From positions 1 through 64,000 of the forward strand of contig CALYLO010000004.1 in assembly GCA_944800085.1 (NCBI GenBank): DNA of 64,000 nucleotides, in the 5' to 3' direction. The position numbers and the translations under genes are program-made. Positions 41,176-49,848 of this stretch are shown here, piece after piece. The notes beneath the pieces were generated by a model. It did no database searches. It was not told the origin of the DNA and worked only from the letters and a program-made list of their open reading frames with translations. Numbering within the stretch: the stretch's first letter is position 1; each line of letters opens with the position of its first letter. The stretch is from Paenibacillus melissococcoides. Its GTDB lineage: Bacteria > Bacillota > Bacilli > Paenibacillales > Paenibacillaceae.

Positions 41176-42324
41176 ATGGACAGGGACGAGTCACGCGGCC
41201 TATCCGGCTTTATTGCGACAGTTATCATCTTTATCCTCTTGTTCGGCTGCAGTCCAGGCGTCCGGGATGCCTCTGTGCAGGAGGAGAGGCAGGACGAGAC
41301 AACAACGGCCGTATCTGTCCCTCAGCAGTCCCCCTCAGGGGATGCATCCGTCTCTCCTTCGCCGGGGGAGTCCGGTCAAGACAGCGTTACGCTCGTCATT
41401 GGCGCCTATTCCGTCGTGAAGGACGTGATGCAGCGGATACTGCCTGAATTCGCGGCCGATTGGAAGGCGAAGACCGGGCAGCAGGTCGTATTCCAGGAAT
41501 CCTATGAAGCCTCGGGGACGCAAGCGCGATCGATTGCCGGCGGCCTGGAAGCCGATATCGCGCTCTTCTCGATGGAGGGAGATGTCGATAAGCTCGTACA
41601 GGCCGGACTGGTGCCTGCCGATTGGCAAGCGCGGGACGCTTATGGAGGCATGGTCACCGGCTCCATCGTCGTGCTGGGAACGCGGGAAGGGAACCCGCAT
41701 CAGATTCGCGGCTGGATCGATCTGACCAAGCCCGGCGTTCAAGTTCTCTACCCGAACCCGAAGACATCGGGCGGCGCCCAATGGGATATTAACGCGATCT
41801 ACGGAGCCGGCCTTCTGGAGGCGAAGGAGCGGGGAGAGAACGGTCCGCGCCGGGCGAAGGAGCTGCTGATGAGCGTTCACCGGAATGTCATCTCGATGGA
41901 CAAAAGCGGCCGGGCGTCGATGGCTGCCTTCGAATACGGCGTAGGCGATGTCATCGTCACCTACGAGAACGAAATTTTGTCCCGCATGCAGGCGGGCGTC
42001 CCCTACGAGCTGGTCCGCCCGGAGCGGACGATTCGCATCGACAACCCTGTCGTCGTCGTCGATCAATATGCGCAAAAGCATGGCACCACAGAACTCGCCC
42101 AAGCGTTCGTCGATTACTTGCGGGAGCCGAAGGCCCAGCGTCTGTTGGCGGAAGCCGGGTTCCGTCCTGTCGCTCCGTCCGTGAGAGAGGAGACGGCGGA
42201 CCGCTATCCCGAGCCGGCGGGATTGTTCGGCATCGAAGATATGGGCGGCTGGAAGCATGTCCGCGAGACCCTGTACAGCAAGCGGGGCATCTGGTACGAG
42301 GTGCTCGCAGGGATTGAAGAATAG
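41176..42324 (+). CDS. Sulfate ABC transporter substrate-binding lipoprotein
   Basis: A 382-residue SBP of the sulfate/thiosulfate family. A membrane segment ends in LLFGCSPG, so Cys26 is the probable lipidation site. A Ser/Thr/Pro/Gln-rich linker covers residues 35-70. The binding fold starts at VTLVIGAYSVVKDVMQRILP. The motifs YPNPKTSGGAQWDINAIYGA and VVVDQYAQKHGTTELAQAFV are typical of Sbp/CysP. It is the last gene of the operon instead of the first. GGAGGGG precedes the ATG. Confidence 0.9.
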   Translation: MDRDESRGLSGFIATVIIFILLFGCSPGVRDASVQEERQDETTTAVSVPQQSPSGDASVSPSPGESGQDSVTLVIGAYSVVKDVMQRILPEFAADWKAKTGQQVVFQESYEASGTQARSIAGGLEADIALFSMEGDVDKLVQAGLVPADWQARDAYGGMVTGSIVVLGTREGNPHQIRGWIDLTKPGVQVLYPNPKTSGGAQWDINAIYGAGLLEAKERGENGPRRAKELLMSVHRNVISMDKSGRASMAAFEYGVGDVIVTYENEILSRMQAGVPYELVRPERTIRIDNPVVVVDQYAQKHGTTELAQAFVDYLREPKAQRLLAEAGFRPVAPSVREETADRYPEPAGLFGIEDMGGWKHVRETLYSKRGIWYEVLAGIEE

Positions 42325-42351
42325 AGCCCGATTAAGCGAACGGGGATGAAT

Positions 42352-42385
42352 TGCGCATGGCGGTAATGCCTGCGCATTTTCTTTT
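42352..42385 (+). terminator. Terminator of the sulfate operon
   Basis: TGCGCA-T-GGC and GCC-TGCGCA pair around GGTAAT, followed by TTTTCTTTT. From here to 42870 I see no supportable gene; a 108-codon ORF at 42351-42677 has no ribosome site or recognisable content. Confidence 0.75.
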
Positions 42386-42872
42386 GCCATGGAGAGGGGG
42401 AAGGTTCACGAGTGCGGATGATTCCGGTTCAAGTATTATGCTGAGGCTGTTGGTGCTAATCGTGTCGCTGCGGGAACGGAAGTGCCCGTGTCGCTGGGGA
42501 GGCTGTTGGAGATACACCTTGCTCGCTCTTTATGAGCATTCTCCCTTCCACTCAGAAAGAAATCGACGATGGCCGCAAGCTTCTGCACGCGCTGTTCGCG
42601 AACGCAAATTATGGGTTCAGGACCTCGTCCACTCCTGCCAGAAACGGGAGGCGGCGATTGTTTTGCTGATTAGGTAGAGATTCATCGGGACAGATGGTAT
42701 CCGGAAAGCCTTGATAGATGGGGGAAGCACTCCTCTTGAATTGTTTTTTTGCTTAAAGCTGTCTGTCATGGATTTAGCGCAAGGTATGGAAGCATGATAT
42801 ACACTTTAAATGAGGACAATGATAAAATGGTATTTATTCCGGTTGATGCACAAAAATCTCATTTCGTTTCAA

Positions 42873-43051
42873 GTGCGAATGTGGAGTGCACATGAAATTC
42901 CCGGGGGATTCGCACCAACTTTATTGAAAAGTTATCCAAATTAATTTTTACAAGTTAATTAGTTGCGGCTTATTTTAAACGCTATCCTCACTTGACGTGA
43001 AATTTAAGCAAAAAAGTATTTATTTTGTTATATATTATGTCATTTTTCGCT
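42873..43051 (+). promoter_or_regulatory. CRISPR leader 1 with conserved hairpin
   Basis: GTGCGAAT (42873-42880) and ATTCGCAC (42908-42915) form a hairpin stem around AGTGCACATGAAATTC. 136 bases of AT-rich leader follow up to the first repeat and end in TTTTTCGCT. The hairpin, the spacing and the end are shared with leader 2 at 44749-44929. Confidence 0.7.
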
Positions 43052-43150
43052 GTCGCATCCTATGCGGATGCGTGGATTGAAATTCGTATACATGTCCATA
43101 GACAGTAAGAAGATGCGCGTCGCATCCTACACAGATGAGTGAATTGAAAT
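43052..43150 (+). CRISPR. Short type I-C-like CRISPR array 1 (two repeats, one spacer)
   Basis: Two 32-bp repeats, at 43052-43083 and 43119-43150, flank a 35-bp spacer. The first repeat begins GTCGCATCCTATGCGG and ends GTGGATTGAAAT, as in type I-C. The second is degenerate (ACACAGATGAGTGAATTG in the middle), as expected of a terminal repeat. No cas gene is in the window. Confidence 0.8.
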
Positions 43151-43396
43151 CGCCTTTATTCCATTTCCTAAGGTGCCGGGGATCGACAGAGAGCAGGTAA
43201 GCTTGACGCTTCATCGCTCTCTGACAGATTGGTATGCGATCTTTTCGATATCTCGGTTGACATCTTTGCCTTAAAAACGGGTGCTCGCCAATATCTGTTT
43301 CAGCGTGTACATCTTCTTTCATGTAAGCTGTTTTACTAAGAGGGAGACCAGCAATCTGATTTTCCGTTCGGAAGGTTGCTCAGGTGTTATGGAAAA

Positions 43397-43427
43397 TAAA
43401 AAAAGCCGTTTCGAACTGAAAAACGGC
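43397..43427 (-). terminator. Terminator of the Rpn-family gene
   Basis: On the minus strand GCCGTTTTTCAGTTCGAAACGGC forms a hairpin: GCCGTTT with AAACGGC, followed by TTTTTTTA. Confidence 0.8.
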
Positions 43428-43439
43428 CGGAAATATGAA

Positions 43440-44495
43440 TTAATGGGATCTCTCTCTTAACTGTGTGATCATGTCTAAGGAGAAGCCTGTTACTCTCGCG
43501 ATCAATTCAGGATCCAGATTTTCGGCAAGCATTTGTTTGACCACTTCTTCTTTTGCTTCCCTCTTGCCTTCTTGCTTGCCTTCTCTTCGGCCTTCCTGTA
43601 TACCTTCTTGCAGCCCTTTTCTTCTGCCTTCTCGTATACCTTCTTGTAGACCCTGTCGAAGACCTTCTCTTCGGCCTTCGCGTCTTCCCTCGCGCTTAAT
43701 GGCATCCAAGGTTTTTTCAAGCCCCATAACCGACACGCCTCCTTTTTCGTTCTGGATAAGCTCGCGCAAATGCGGTTCATTTTCCGGCAATTTCTGACTT
43801 AAAATATTCGCCATCCAGGAGACTAATTTCTGCTGGCTATCCTCCGGCAATTGCTGTATGGTATGCATCAGTTTGCCGAGCCGATCCAGCAATTCCGCCT
43901 GATCCTCCGTCTGATCGAGCAAAAAGACAGAACCAATCGTATTGGAAAGAGCCAACAACTCTTCTTCCGTATATCGAGCAACATCAATAAGCACATATTC
44001 AAAATTAAGAAGTTCCGAACCGAACATCGTCTCATTGGCTAACAGGTGGCGAAATTGGCGGCTGGCGGTCCAGCGTCTCTTCCCATTGTACAGCACAATC
44101 GGCACAATGGGAGGCAACCGGAATGCTTTCGGCTTGCCCTTTGTTTTTTCCTGGTCTTTCATAAGATAACGCCAGATCTCCACCTGATAAAGCAGAAGAC
44201 GGTATGGCATCAGGAAGTCCACTGTGGACTGCATTTCCAGCAACAAATAAAACACGACATCTTGTCCATTCAGCTTCACGCGGTACACCAAATCGGCTTC
44301 CTTCCGCTTGAAATCTTGCAGGACAAATGAATGGGGGATTTCCTGCACATTCGTTTCGTCTATGCGCTCCACCCATTCTTTTTGAACAAAGGAGCGAAGC
44401 AATTCGACAAACAGCTTTTTACTGGACAACAGGAAGCGATATGACGTATCGTGGCGGTGATGTACCGTGTTGTGTTCATCAGTTTCCGTCCCCAT
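43440..44495 (-). CDS. Rpn family (PD-(D/E)XK) recombination-promoting nuclease
   Basis: A 351-residue protein. The nuclease fold spans about 15-230: DTSYRFLLSSKKLFVELLRS is the usual opening, and ADLVYRVKLNGQDVVFYLLL then EMQSTVD gives the D...E-x-Q active site. YRLLLYQVEIWRYLM and PIVPIVLYNGKRRWTA are family motifs. The C-terminal 60 residues are a tandem EGRREG/QEGIREG repeat, often seen in this family and helical. Rpn proteins (PF04754, once called YhgA-like transposases) promote RecA-independent recombination in E. coli and some act as phage-defence or toxin-antitoxin-like nucleases. GGAAGGAG precedes the ATG. It lies between two CRISPR arrays. Confidence 0.88.
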   Translation of the reverse strand: MGTETDEHNTVHHRHDTSYRFLLSSKKLFVELLRSFVQKEWVERIDETNVQEIPHSFVLQDFKRKEADLVYRVKLNGQDVVFYLLLEMQSTVDFLMPYRLLLYQVEIWRYLMKDQEKTKGKPKAFRLPPIVPIVLYNGKRRWTASRQFRHLLANETMFGSELLNFEYVLIDVARYTEEELLALSNTIGSVFLLDQTEDQAELLDRLGKLMHTIQQLPEDSQQKLVSWMANILSQKLPENEPHLRELIQNEKGGVSVMGLEKTLDAIKREGRREGRREGLRQGLQEGIREGRRKGLQEGIQEGRREGKQEGKREAKEEVVKQMLAENLDPELIARVTGFSLDMITQLRERSH

Positions 44496-44748
44496 ACAAG
44501 CCTCTCCTTCCTACCATCTTTTCCTTTATTATACCTGATTATAAGCGGTGGGGAACAGGGGGGGAATCTAGCCGAGTCTATGCTTTCATATCCACTCCAC
44601 GGAGTTTCCGATTTTTCGGTTTCTCTATTGAGAGGGCGATCTAACTCAGTGCTTGTTCAGAATAGTCTTAAGTTAACCGTCATTTGGATCCCTGTGATAT
44701 ACTGAAAAAAGAAACCCGAATAAAATGGAAAAAAAGATTCAATAAACC

Positions 44749-44929
44749 GGTGCGAATGTGAAGTGCACATGAAATCCCTGGGGGATTCGCACCATATTTA
44801 TTGAAATGTTATCCAATTCAGTTTGTGAAAGTTAATTGTTTCAAGGCTATTTCGAGCTAAATCTCTCATTTGCTCCGAGGTTTTTGCAAAAAACTGATTG
44901 CATTGTTATATTTTATGTTATTTTTCGCT
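44749..44929 (+). promoter_or_regulatory. CRISPR leader 2 with conserved hairpin
   Basis: GGTGCGAAT (44749-44757) and ATTCGCACC (44785-44793) form a perfect nine-base stem around AGTGCACATGAAATCC. 136 bases follow to the first repeat. The same layout as leader 1. The gap 44496-44748 holds the promoter region of the Rpn gene and nothing else that I can support. Confidence 0.75.
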
Positions 44930-45297
44930 GTCGCATCCTACGCGGATGCGTGGATTGAAATTAAACATGGTCTTAATATCTTCAGCGTTTTTCCCGTCGC
45001 ATCCTACGCGGATGCGTGGATTGAAATCTGTACTGCTCTAAGTCTGCCTCTGGGTGGGCCGACAGTCGCATCCTACGCGGATGCGTGGATTGAAATACGC
45101 CTAACTCGATCATTCCCGCAGGTCGAAGCCTTGTCGCATCCTACGCGGATGCGTGGATTGAAATTGTTCGATCTGCCGGGCTTGCTCCGGCGTAACATAG
45201 TCGCATCCTACGTGGATGCGTAGATTGAAATTCCCAGCAACGTTCTGTGTTATTTTCACGAACATGTCGCGTCCTACGAGGACATGTATATTAAAAT
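44930..45297 (+). CRISPR. Type I-C-like CRISPR array 2 (six repeats, five spacers)
   Basis: 32-bp repeats start at 44930, 44996, 45065, 45133, 45200 and 45266. Spacers are 34, 37, 36, 35 and 34 bp. The first four repeats are identical (GTCGCATCCTACGCGG...GTGGATTGAAAT). The fifth has two changes and the last is strongly degenerate, so the leader is on the left and the array is read rightward. The repeat fits type I-C (Dvulg). There are no cas genes in the window, so the array is orphan or served from elsewhere. Confidence 0.93.
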
Positions 45298-45434
45298 TGT
45301 ATGCGCTTTCTACAAGAGTGCGAAGGACACGGCTAGAGGCGTGTCCGAAAACTTCTGAAGAGGTAAGTCAGGCGGGATAGTAATATCATCTGATTGTCTA
45401 TGGGTGGGCCTCGTTTTCGCATTACATATCCCTA

Positions 45435-45731
45435 TTGGTATCAAGCGAATCATATTTGAAACAGTTTATGACTTATCCGTATCCTCATATTAAAGATAAC
45501 GTAAAATCAACAGTGACCGCTGTTCTGCATGCGAAAAAAGGGAATAGAAATCGTGCCCTTGCACAGCTTGAAGAAGGTTTGCAAAGCGGCGGCGTGAATA
45601 ACGCAGTATGCCTGAGCGTAACGCAATTTCTGTCGCATCGTGCCAAGGTGTATGCCATAAATCAGTGCATTGCCATGTACGGTTCCCTATGCGCACTCTC
45701 CCCTTCAGTCAGAAATGTGCTCGTTTTCTGA
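45435..45731 (+). CDS. Unrecognised ORF, possibly a gene remnant
   Basis: A TTG-started 98-codon ORF. The segment KKGNRNRALAQLEEGLQSGG looks like real protein (helical, balanced composition), whereas the last 30 residues are less convincing. No ribosome site is visible before the TTG, and no family is recognised. It may be the tail of a broken gene left beside the CRISPR array. Apart from it, 45298-45808 shows only a small GACACG/CGTGTC hairpin at 45328-45347. Confidence 0.25.
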   Translation: MVSSESYLKQFMTYPYPHIKDNVKSTVTAVLHAKKGNRNRALAQLEEGLQSGGVNNAVCLSVTQFLSHRAKVYAINQCIAMYGSLCALSPSVRNVLVF

Positions 45732-45808
45732 GGGGATGGGAGATTGCTTATAAGGATGAGAAGAGGGGGATGTGCCCCAAGCACAGAGCGGATTGTTCAG
45801 TTGAAGGC

Positions 45809-45851
45809 AAAAAAGCCCCGCTCAGTCGGCACATCGTGCCTTGAGCGAGGC
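45809..45851 (-). terminator. Terminator of the glycerophosphodiester phosphodiesterase gene
   Basis: On the minus strand GCCTCGCTCA-A-GGCAC pairs with GTGCC-GAC-TGAGCGGGGC around GAT, followed by TTTTTT. Confidence 0.85.
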
Positions 45852-45921
45852 GATAAATTTTGCTCCGAGGGGGATACGCTAAGCGTTGGCTCACCGCGAA
45901 AGACTCCCTCACGCTCCCGGA

Positions 45922-46662
45922 TTATTCCGAGGCGGGCAAGACGCCCTTCAATGGAATGTCGGTCGTTATGCGGCGTACGCCCAGAGCGTACAGCTTGCGG
46001 GCATCGGCTTCGTCGCGGATCGTCCATGCAGCGAGACTGAAGCCCTTCTCCCGGGCGGTGGCGACGATGTCAGGATGTTTCAAGACGGCGTGATATTGCA
46101 GCAGCAGCGCCGCATGGCCGAGTCCGGTCAATAGGTCGAGATCGACCAATTTGTCGGAGAGCCAGCCTACCTCGATATCGGGATGCAGGCTTCGAATCAA
46201 TCGCAAATTATCCACGTGGAATGAAATAATCATGGTGCGTTTCGTCAATTTATAGGTATCCAGTAAATGCAGCAGCCCTGCCGCTTCCTGCTCGTTAATG
46301 CGCTCCTTCAATTCCAGCTGCAGGCCGGCCTGGTCCTCGGACAGCAGCGCCAACACCTCTTCGAGGAGAGGGATGCCGTTTCCGGCGTAATCCGGATGGA
46401 ATTTGATGCCGGCGTCCGCCTGCTGCAGCTCGGCCACGGTCTTGCTCCGGACAGGTCCCGAGCGATCGGTCGTCCGGTCCAGCGTGTCGTCATGAATGAC
46501 GACCGGGACCCCTTCAGCCGAATGGTGCACGTCGATCTCCAGCGCATCCGCGCCCATGTCAAGCGCCCGCCGGAACGCGATCATCGTATTTTCGGGAAAA
46601 AGGGCAGCGTAGCCGCGATGGGCGACGATTTCCACACGGCTCGTTTGTAAGCGAACAGTCAT
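45922..46662 (-). CDS. Glycerophosphodiester phosphodiesterase
   Basis: A 246-residue cytoplasmic GDPD-family TIM barrel that hydrolyses glycerophosphodiesters to glycerol 3-phosphate and an alcohol. Key residues are His15-Arg16 (VAHRGYAALFPENT), Glu42 and Asp44 (LEIDVHHS), His57 (VIHDDTLDRTT) and LQLELKE near residue 120. There is no signal peptide. ATG 46662 follows AAGGAGG, so the longer ORF to 46785 is not used. Confidence 0.93.
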   Translation of the reverse strand: MTVRLQTSRVEIVAHRGYAALFPENTMIAFRRALDMGADALEIDVHHSAEGVPVVIHDDTLDRTTDRSGPVRSKTVAELQQADAGIKFHPDYAGNGIPLLEEVLALLSEDQAGLQLELKERINEQEAAGLLHLLDTYKLTKRTMIISFHVDNLRLIRSLHPDIEVGWLSDKLVDLDLLTGLGHAALLLQYHAVLKHPDIVATAREKGFSLAAWTIRDEADARKLYALGVRRITTDIPLKGVLPASE

Positions 46663-46896
46663 GAGTAGGCCTCCTTCGGTTGTTGACGATATGTAAAAGC
46701 ATCCTTGAATTATCGAGGCGGCCAGCTGTCGGCGGTGTGTTCGTCGGCAAGCAAATCTGAAGGCTGACGCTTGTTTGCCATGCATATCGATTTGAAACCG
46801 ATTATACTGGAAGCATGATAGGAGAACAATGGAGAATTGCCGACAAAATCATATGGATATTGTAAAGGCACCGCCTGTTCTAGAGGAGGAATAGAG

Positions 46897-47787
46897 ATGA
46901 CAGACCAATCGATGGAGCTTCCAGGACTATTCCATGGCGAAGAGGGTTCCGGCGAAAGTTCCGACAAATCCGGCAGACGGTGGAGCGTCACGTTCTGGGG
47001 AACCGGCGACTCGATGGGCGTGCCGCGAGTATACTGCGCTTGCCCGGTATGCGAGGAGGCGAGGAAGGAAGGCGTGAACCGGCGCTATCGTTCGTCCGTG
47101 CTTCTCGAACGGGGCGAGGAACGTCTGCTCGTCGATTGCGGCCCCGACTGGACGGGGCAGATGGAGAGAGCGGGGCTGTTCTGGCTGGATGATATTTTGA
47201 TTACGCATGCCCATCAGGATCATATCGCAGGCTTGACGGCCTACGCGGATGCCTGCCGCTGGCTGCAGCGGAAGGGGCGGGCGACGATGCCGGCCGAGGT
47301 CGGAGAGACGATCCGGACGATGTACCCTTGGCTGGAAAGGTATATTGAGTTCCAATATATCGAAGGGCCGTGGCGCTGGAAAGAGTGGAGCATTCAGCCT
47401 ATACGCGTCAATCACGGCAAGAATGGCTATTCATATGCCTATCGCTTCGATCCATGGACAAGCGGCAGGCCCGCAAGCGAGAACAAGCCGGAGGTTCACA
47501 GCTGGCTTTATGCCTCGGATGCGATCGGGCTCGGCGAGAAGGAGTTGGCCTGGTTCCGGGCGCTGGATGTGTTGATTCTCGGGACGAATTTCGTCCATGA
47601 GGAGGCCCCTTACGAGACCCGCTCCGTCTATGACATGCGGGAAGCGGTGGAGGTCCTTCGCGAGGTGAAGCCGCGCAAGACGGTGTTCACTCATTTGTCT
47701 CACGGCGTCGACCTTCGGGAGAATTATCCCCAGCTGCCGGACTCGGTAACGCTGGCCCGCACGGGGATGGTCATTCCACTGCAATAA
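46897..47787 (+). CDS. PhnP-like metallo-beta-lactamase-fold hydrolase
   Basis: A 296-residue MBL-fold hydrolase. After a 30-residue charged N-terminus, VTFWGTGDSMGVPRVYCACP CVCEEARK-type sequence shows the C-x-C-x-x-C pattern of the PhnP group. The metal motif is THAHQDHIAG, and ITHAH, HGKNG, YASDA and FTHLSHG supply further ligands. PhnP is a cyclic phosphodiesterase; the substrate here may differ since no phn genes are near. GAGGAGG precedes ATG 46897. Confidence 0.85.
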   Translation: MTDQSMELPGLFHGEEGSGESSDKSGRRWSVTFWGTGDSMGVPRVYCACPVCEEARKEGVNRRYRSSVLLERGEERLLVDCGPDWTGQMERAGLFWLDDILITHAHQDHIAGLTAYADACRWLQRKGRATMPAEVGETIRTMYPWLERYIEFQYIEGPWRWKEWSIQPIRVNHGKNGYSYAYRFDPWTSGRPASENKPEVHSWLYASDAIGLGEKELAWFRALDVLILGTNFVHEEAPYETRSVYDMREAVEVLREVKPRKTVFTHLSHGVDLRENYPQLPDSVTLARTGMVIPLQ

Positions 47788-47794
47788 TAAGCAA

Positions 47795-47818
47795 GCCGCC
47801 GGGAACGGGCCCGGCGGC
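47795..47818. terminator. Hairpin between convergent genes
   Basis: GCCGCCGGG (47795-47803) and CCCGGCGGC (47810-47818) pair perfectly. No clear U-run on either strand. Confidence 0.5.
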
Positions 47819-47830
47819 GGAAGGCAGGCG

Positions 47831-48631
47831 TTACGCCTGGTTCAGGACGAATTTCTCGATGACATGCCGCACGCCTTCCTCATTGTTGGTGCGCGTCACG
47901 TAATCGGCCACCCCCTTGAGCGAGTCGACGGCATTGCCCATGGCGACGCCGAGGCCGGCCGTCTCGATCATATCATGATCGTTCCACGAATCGCCGATGG
48001 CGATCGTCTCCTCCAAGCTGCAGCCGACATGCTGCGCCAAATGGCGCAGGGCGCTGCCCTTGGTGCCTTCCCGGTGCGTTATTTCCAGGAAGTGAGGTTT
48101 GGACTTCGTAATATGGACATCCGGCCCAAGCAGCTCTTTCAATTCGGCGGCGGCCGCGTCCAGCGTCGCTGGCTCGTCAATGATGAGCATTTTGGTGGAA
48201 GGGGAAGCGAGCAGCCGATCGAAATCCGGTTCGATCGTATAAGGAATATCAGATAGCTGCGCATAAGCGATCAGCTTGTCATTTTCCTGGCGGGCGTACA
48301 GATGATCGTCGATATAGAGCTGAAGATGAAGGCCGCGTTCATCGCAATAGCGGAGCAGGCGCATCGCCGCTTCCTTCGGCACCGCCCGCTCGTACAATAT
48401 ATGGCCGTCCATCACGTTTTTCACGAGGGAGCCCTGATAGGTGATGAGCGGAACGTTCAATCCGGTCTGCATGGCCAGGTTGCGGGCGGACGCATACATG
48501 CGGCCCGTGGCGAGGGTGACCGCAGCGCCAGCGGCGACAGCCAGCTCCAGCGCGCGCTTCGTGCCGGGCGTAATCTCCTTGTCATCCGTAATGAGCGTAT
48601 CGTCGATATCAATGGCAATAAGCTTGTACAA
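47831..48631 (-). CDS. Cof-type HAD-IIB sugar-phosphate phosphatase (YidA-like)
   Basis: A 266-residue HAD-superfamily phosphatase. The nucleophile motif I is IAIDIDDTLITDD (Asp8, Asp10), motif II VTLATGRM, motif III Lys in TKSKPHFLEITHREGTKGSA, and motif IV IGDSWNDHDMIETAGLGVAM. The C2B cap lies between residues 85 and 185. The family acts on sugar phosphates and similar small phosphates. The start is TTG 48631, with AAAAGGAGAG about ten bases upstream. Confidence 0.92.
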   Translation of the reverse strand: MYKLIAIDIDDTLITDDKEITPGTKRALELAVAAGAAVTLATGRMYASARNLAMQTGLNVPLITYQGSLVKNVMDGHILYERAVPKEAAMRLLRYCDERGLHLQLYIDDHLYARQENDKLIAYAQLSDIPYTIEPDFDRLLASPSTKMLIIDEPATLDAAAAELKELLGPDVHITKSKPHFLEITHREGTKGSALRHLAQHVGCSLEETIAIGDSWNDHDMIETAGLGVAMGNAVDSLKGVADYVTRTNNEEGVRHVIEKFVLNQA

Positions 48632-48747
48632 TGTCGATGTCTCTCCTTTTTCCGAGCCGCCCGGGCACTCTCTCTATGTCAGACCGGCGCTCCGATGATA
48701 TTCAATAGCTGCAAGAATCTCTCCCTCTATTGTACCGCATGCCGGCC

Positions 48748-49641
48748 TCATTTCAATTCAGCGACGAGCATTCCCGCCAAAATTAACAGGCAGCCCATTA
48801 TCGCCCACAGGCCGACCGTCTCTCCGGCGAAGGTAACGCCCGTAATGGCGGCGAAGACCGGCTCCATCGCGAAGATGACGGCGACTCTGCTGGCGGAGGT
48901 GTATTGCTGGCACCATGTCTGCGCCCAATACGCGAAGGCGGTGGAGATACAGATGGAGATCAGCAGGGCGACGATGACCTTCGGCTCCGCCAGCGCTTCC
49001 CACAGCGCCGCTCCCGTAAGCTGCGGCTCGAACAGGAAGGAGCTGCCGGCGGCGGCCAGCGCGACGACCGCGAACTGCACCGTCACGAGCAGAACGGTAT
49101 TATGGGTGGCCGCATATTTCCCGGTGAAGGCGATATGGAGGGCGAAGCAGAACGAACACAGGAGCACGTAGCCGTCACCCTCATTCAAGTGAACCGCGCC
49201 GCCATTGAAGGCGAGAAAATAGAGCCCGGCCAGCGCCAGAGCGGCCGCAATCCAGGTACGGGGCTGCAGTCGCTGCTTGGCCAGCCACAGGCTGATAAAG
49301 GGCACGAGCACAACCGACAGTCCGGTAATGAAGCCGGCATTGGTTGTCGTCGTGTATACGAGGCCGATGGTCTGGAAGGCGTAGCCCCCGAACAGGAACG
49401 CGCCCAGCAGCGCGCCGTGCAGAAGCAGCGCTCGCGTGTCTGATCGGATGTTGCTCTGGCGCCGCCTTCTGCCCAGCAGCGCGACGAGGCCGAACAGGAG
49501 CGCGGCCCCGGCGAATCTTACGGCGTTGAAGGCCAGCGGGGGCAGAACGAATACGGCATGCTGGACCACGAGGAAGGTGCTTCCCCATACGAAAGCGACA
49601 AACAACAAGCATAAGTCCGATGTGAATTTTCGATGTTTCAC
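48748..49641 (-). CDS. EamA family (DMT) transporter
   Basis: A 297-residue permease with ten predicted helices in two EamA repeats (LCLLFVAFVWGSTFLVVQHA; PRTWIAAALALAGLYFLAF; AFAYWAQTWCQQYTSASRVA). The substrate is unknown; metabolite export is typical. I place the start at GTG 49641, behind AAAGGAG; the longer ORF lacks a ribosome site. Confidence 0.88.
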   Translation of the reverse strand: MKHRKFTSDLCLLFVAFVWGSTFLVVQHAVFVLPPLAFNAVRFAGAALLFGLVALLGRRRRQSNIRSDTRALLLHGALLGAFLFGGYAFQTIGLVYTTTTNAGFITGLSVVLVPFISLWLAKQRLQPRTWIAAALALAGLYFLAFNGGAVHLNEGDGYVLLCSFCFALHIAFTGKYAATHNTVLLVTVQFAVVALAAAGSSFLFEPQLTGAALWEALAEPKVIVALLISICISTAFAYWAQTWCQQYTSASRVAVIFAMEPVFAAITGVTFAGETVGLWAIMGCLLILAGMLVAELK

Positions 49642-49848
49642 CGCAAGCGACGCTCCTTTGATGTGCACATGAATTTTCAAATTTTACAGCAGGCGCGGCG
49701 AGTTGGCAAGAACGCAGCGAATTGGCCTCGATCCGCTTTCCTGCATGCTGGGCGGGAACGCACGAACGAACCTTGGGGGGAATCGGTGTGGACGGCTTAT
49801 TTTCCGGTTCGATATAATGAGGGGAGAACGAGGAATGGAAGTGAATCC

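Noticed and set aside
42351..42677. 108-codon ORF after the sulfate operon
   Set aside because: It begins inside the terminator hairpin, has no ribosome site and no recognisable composition.
43119..43150. Treating array 1 as a chance single repeat
   Set aside because: The second repeat is degenerate, but it is 32 bp, at the correct spacing, and a leader of matching layout precedes the first, so I kept it as a short array.
44870..45223. A 117-codon ORF with repeated VASYADAWIEI peptide
   Set aside because: It is the CRISPR array read in one frame; the repeats create the repeated peptide. No ribosome site.
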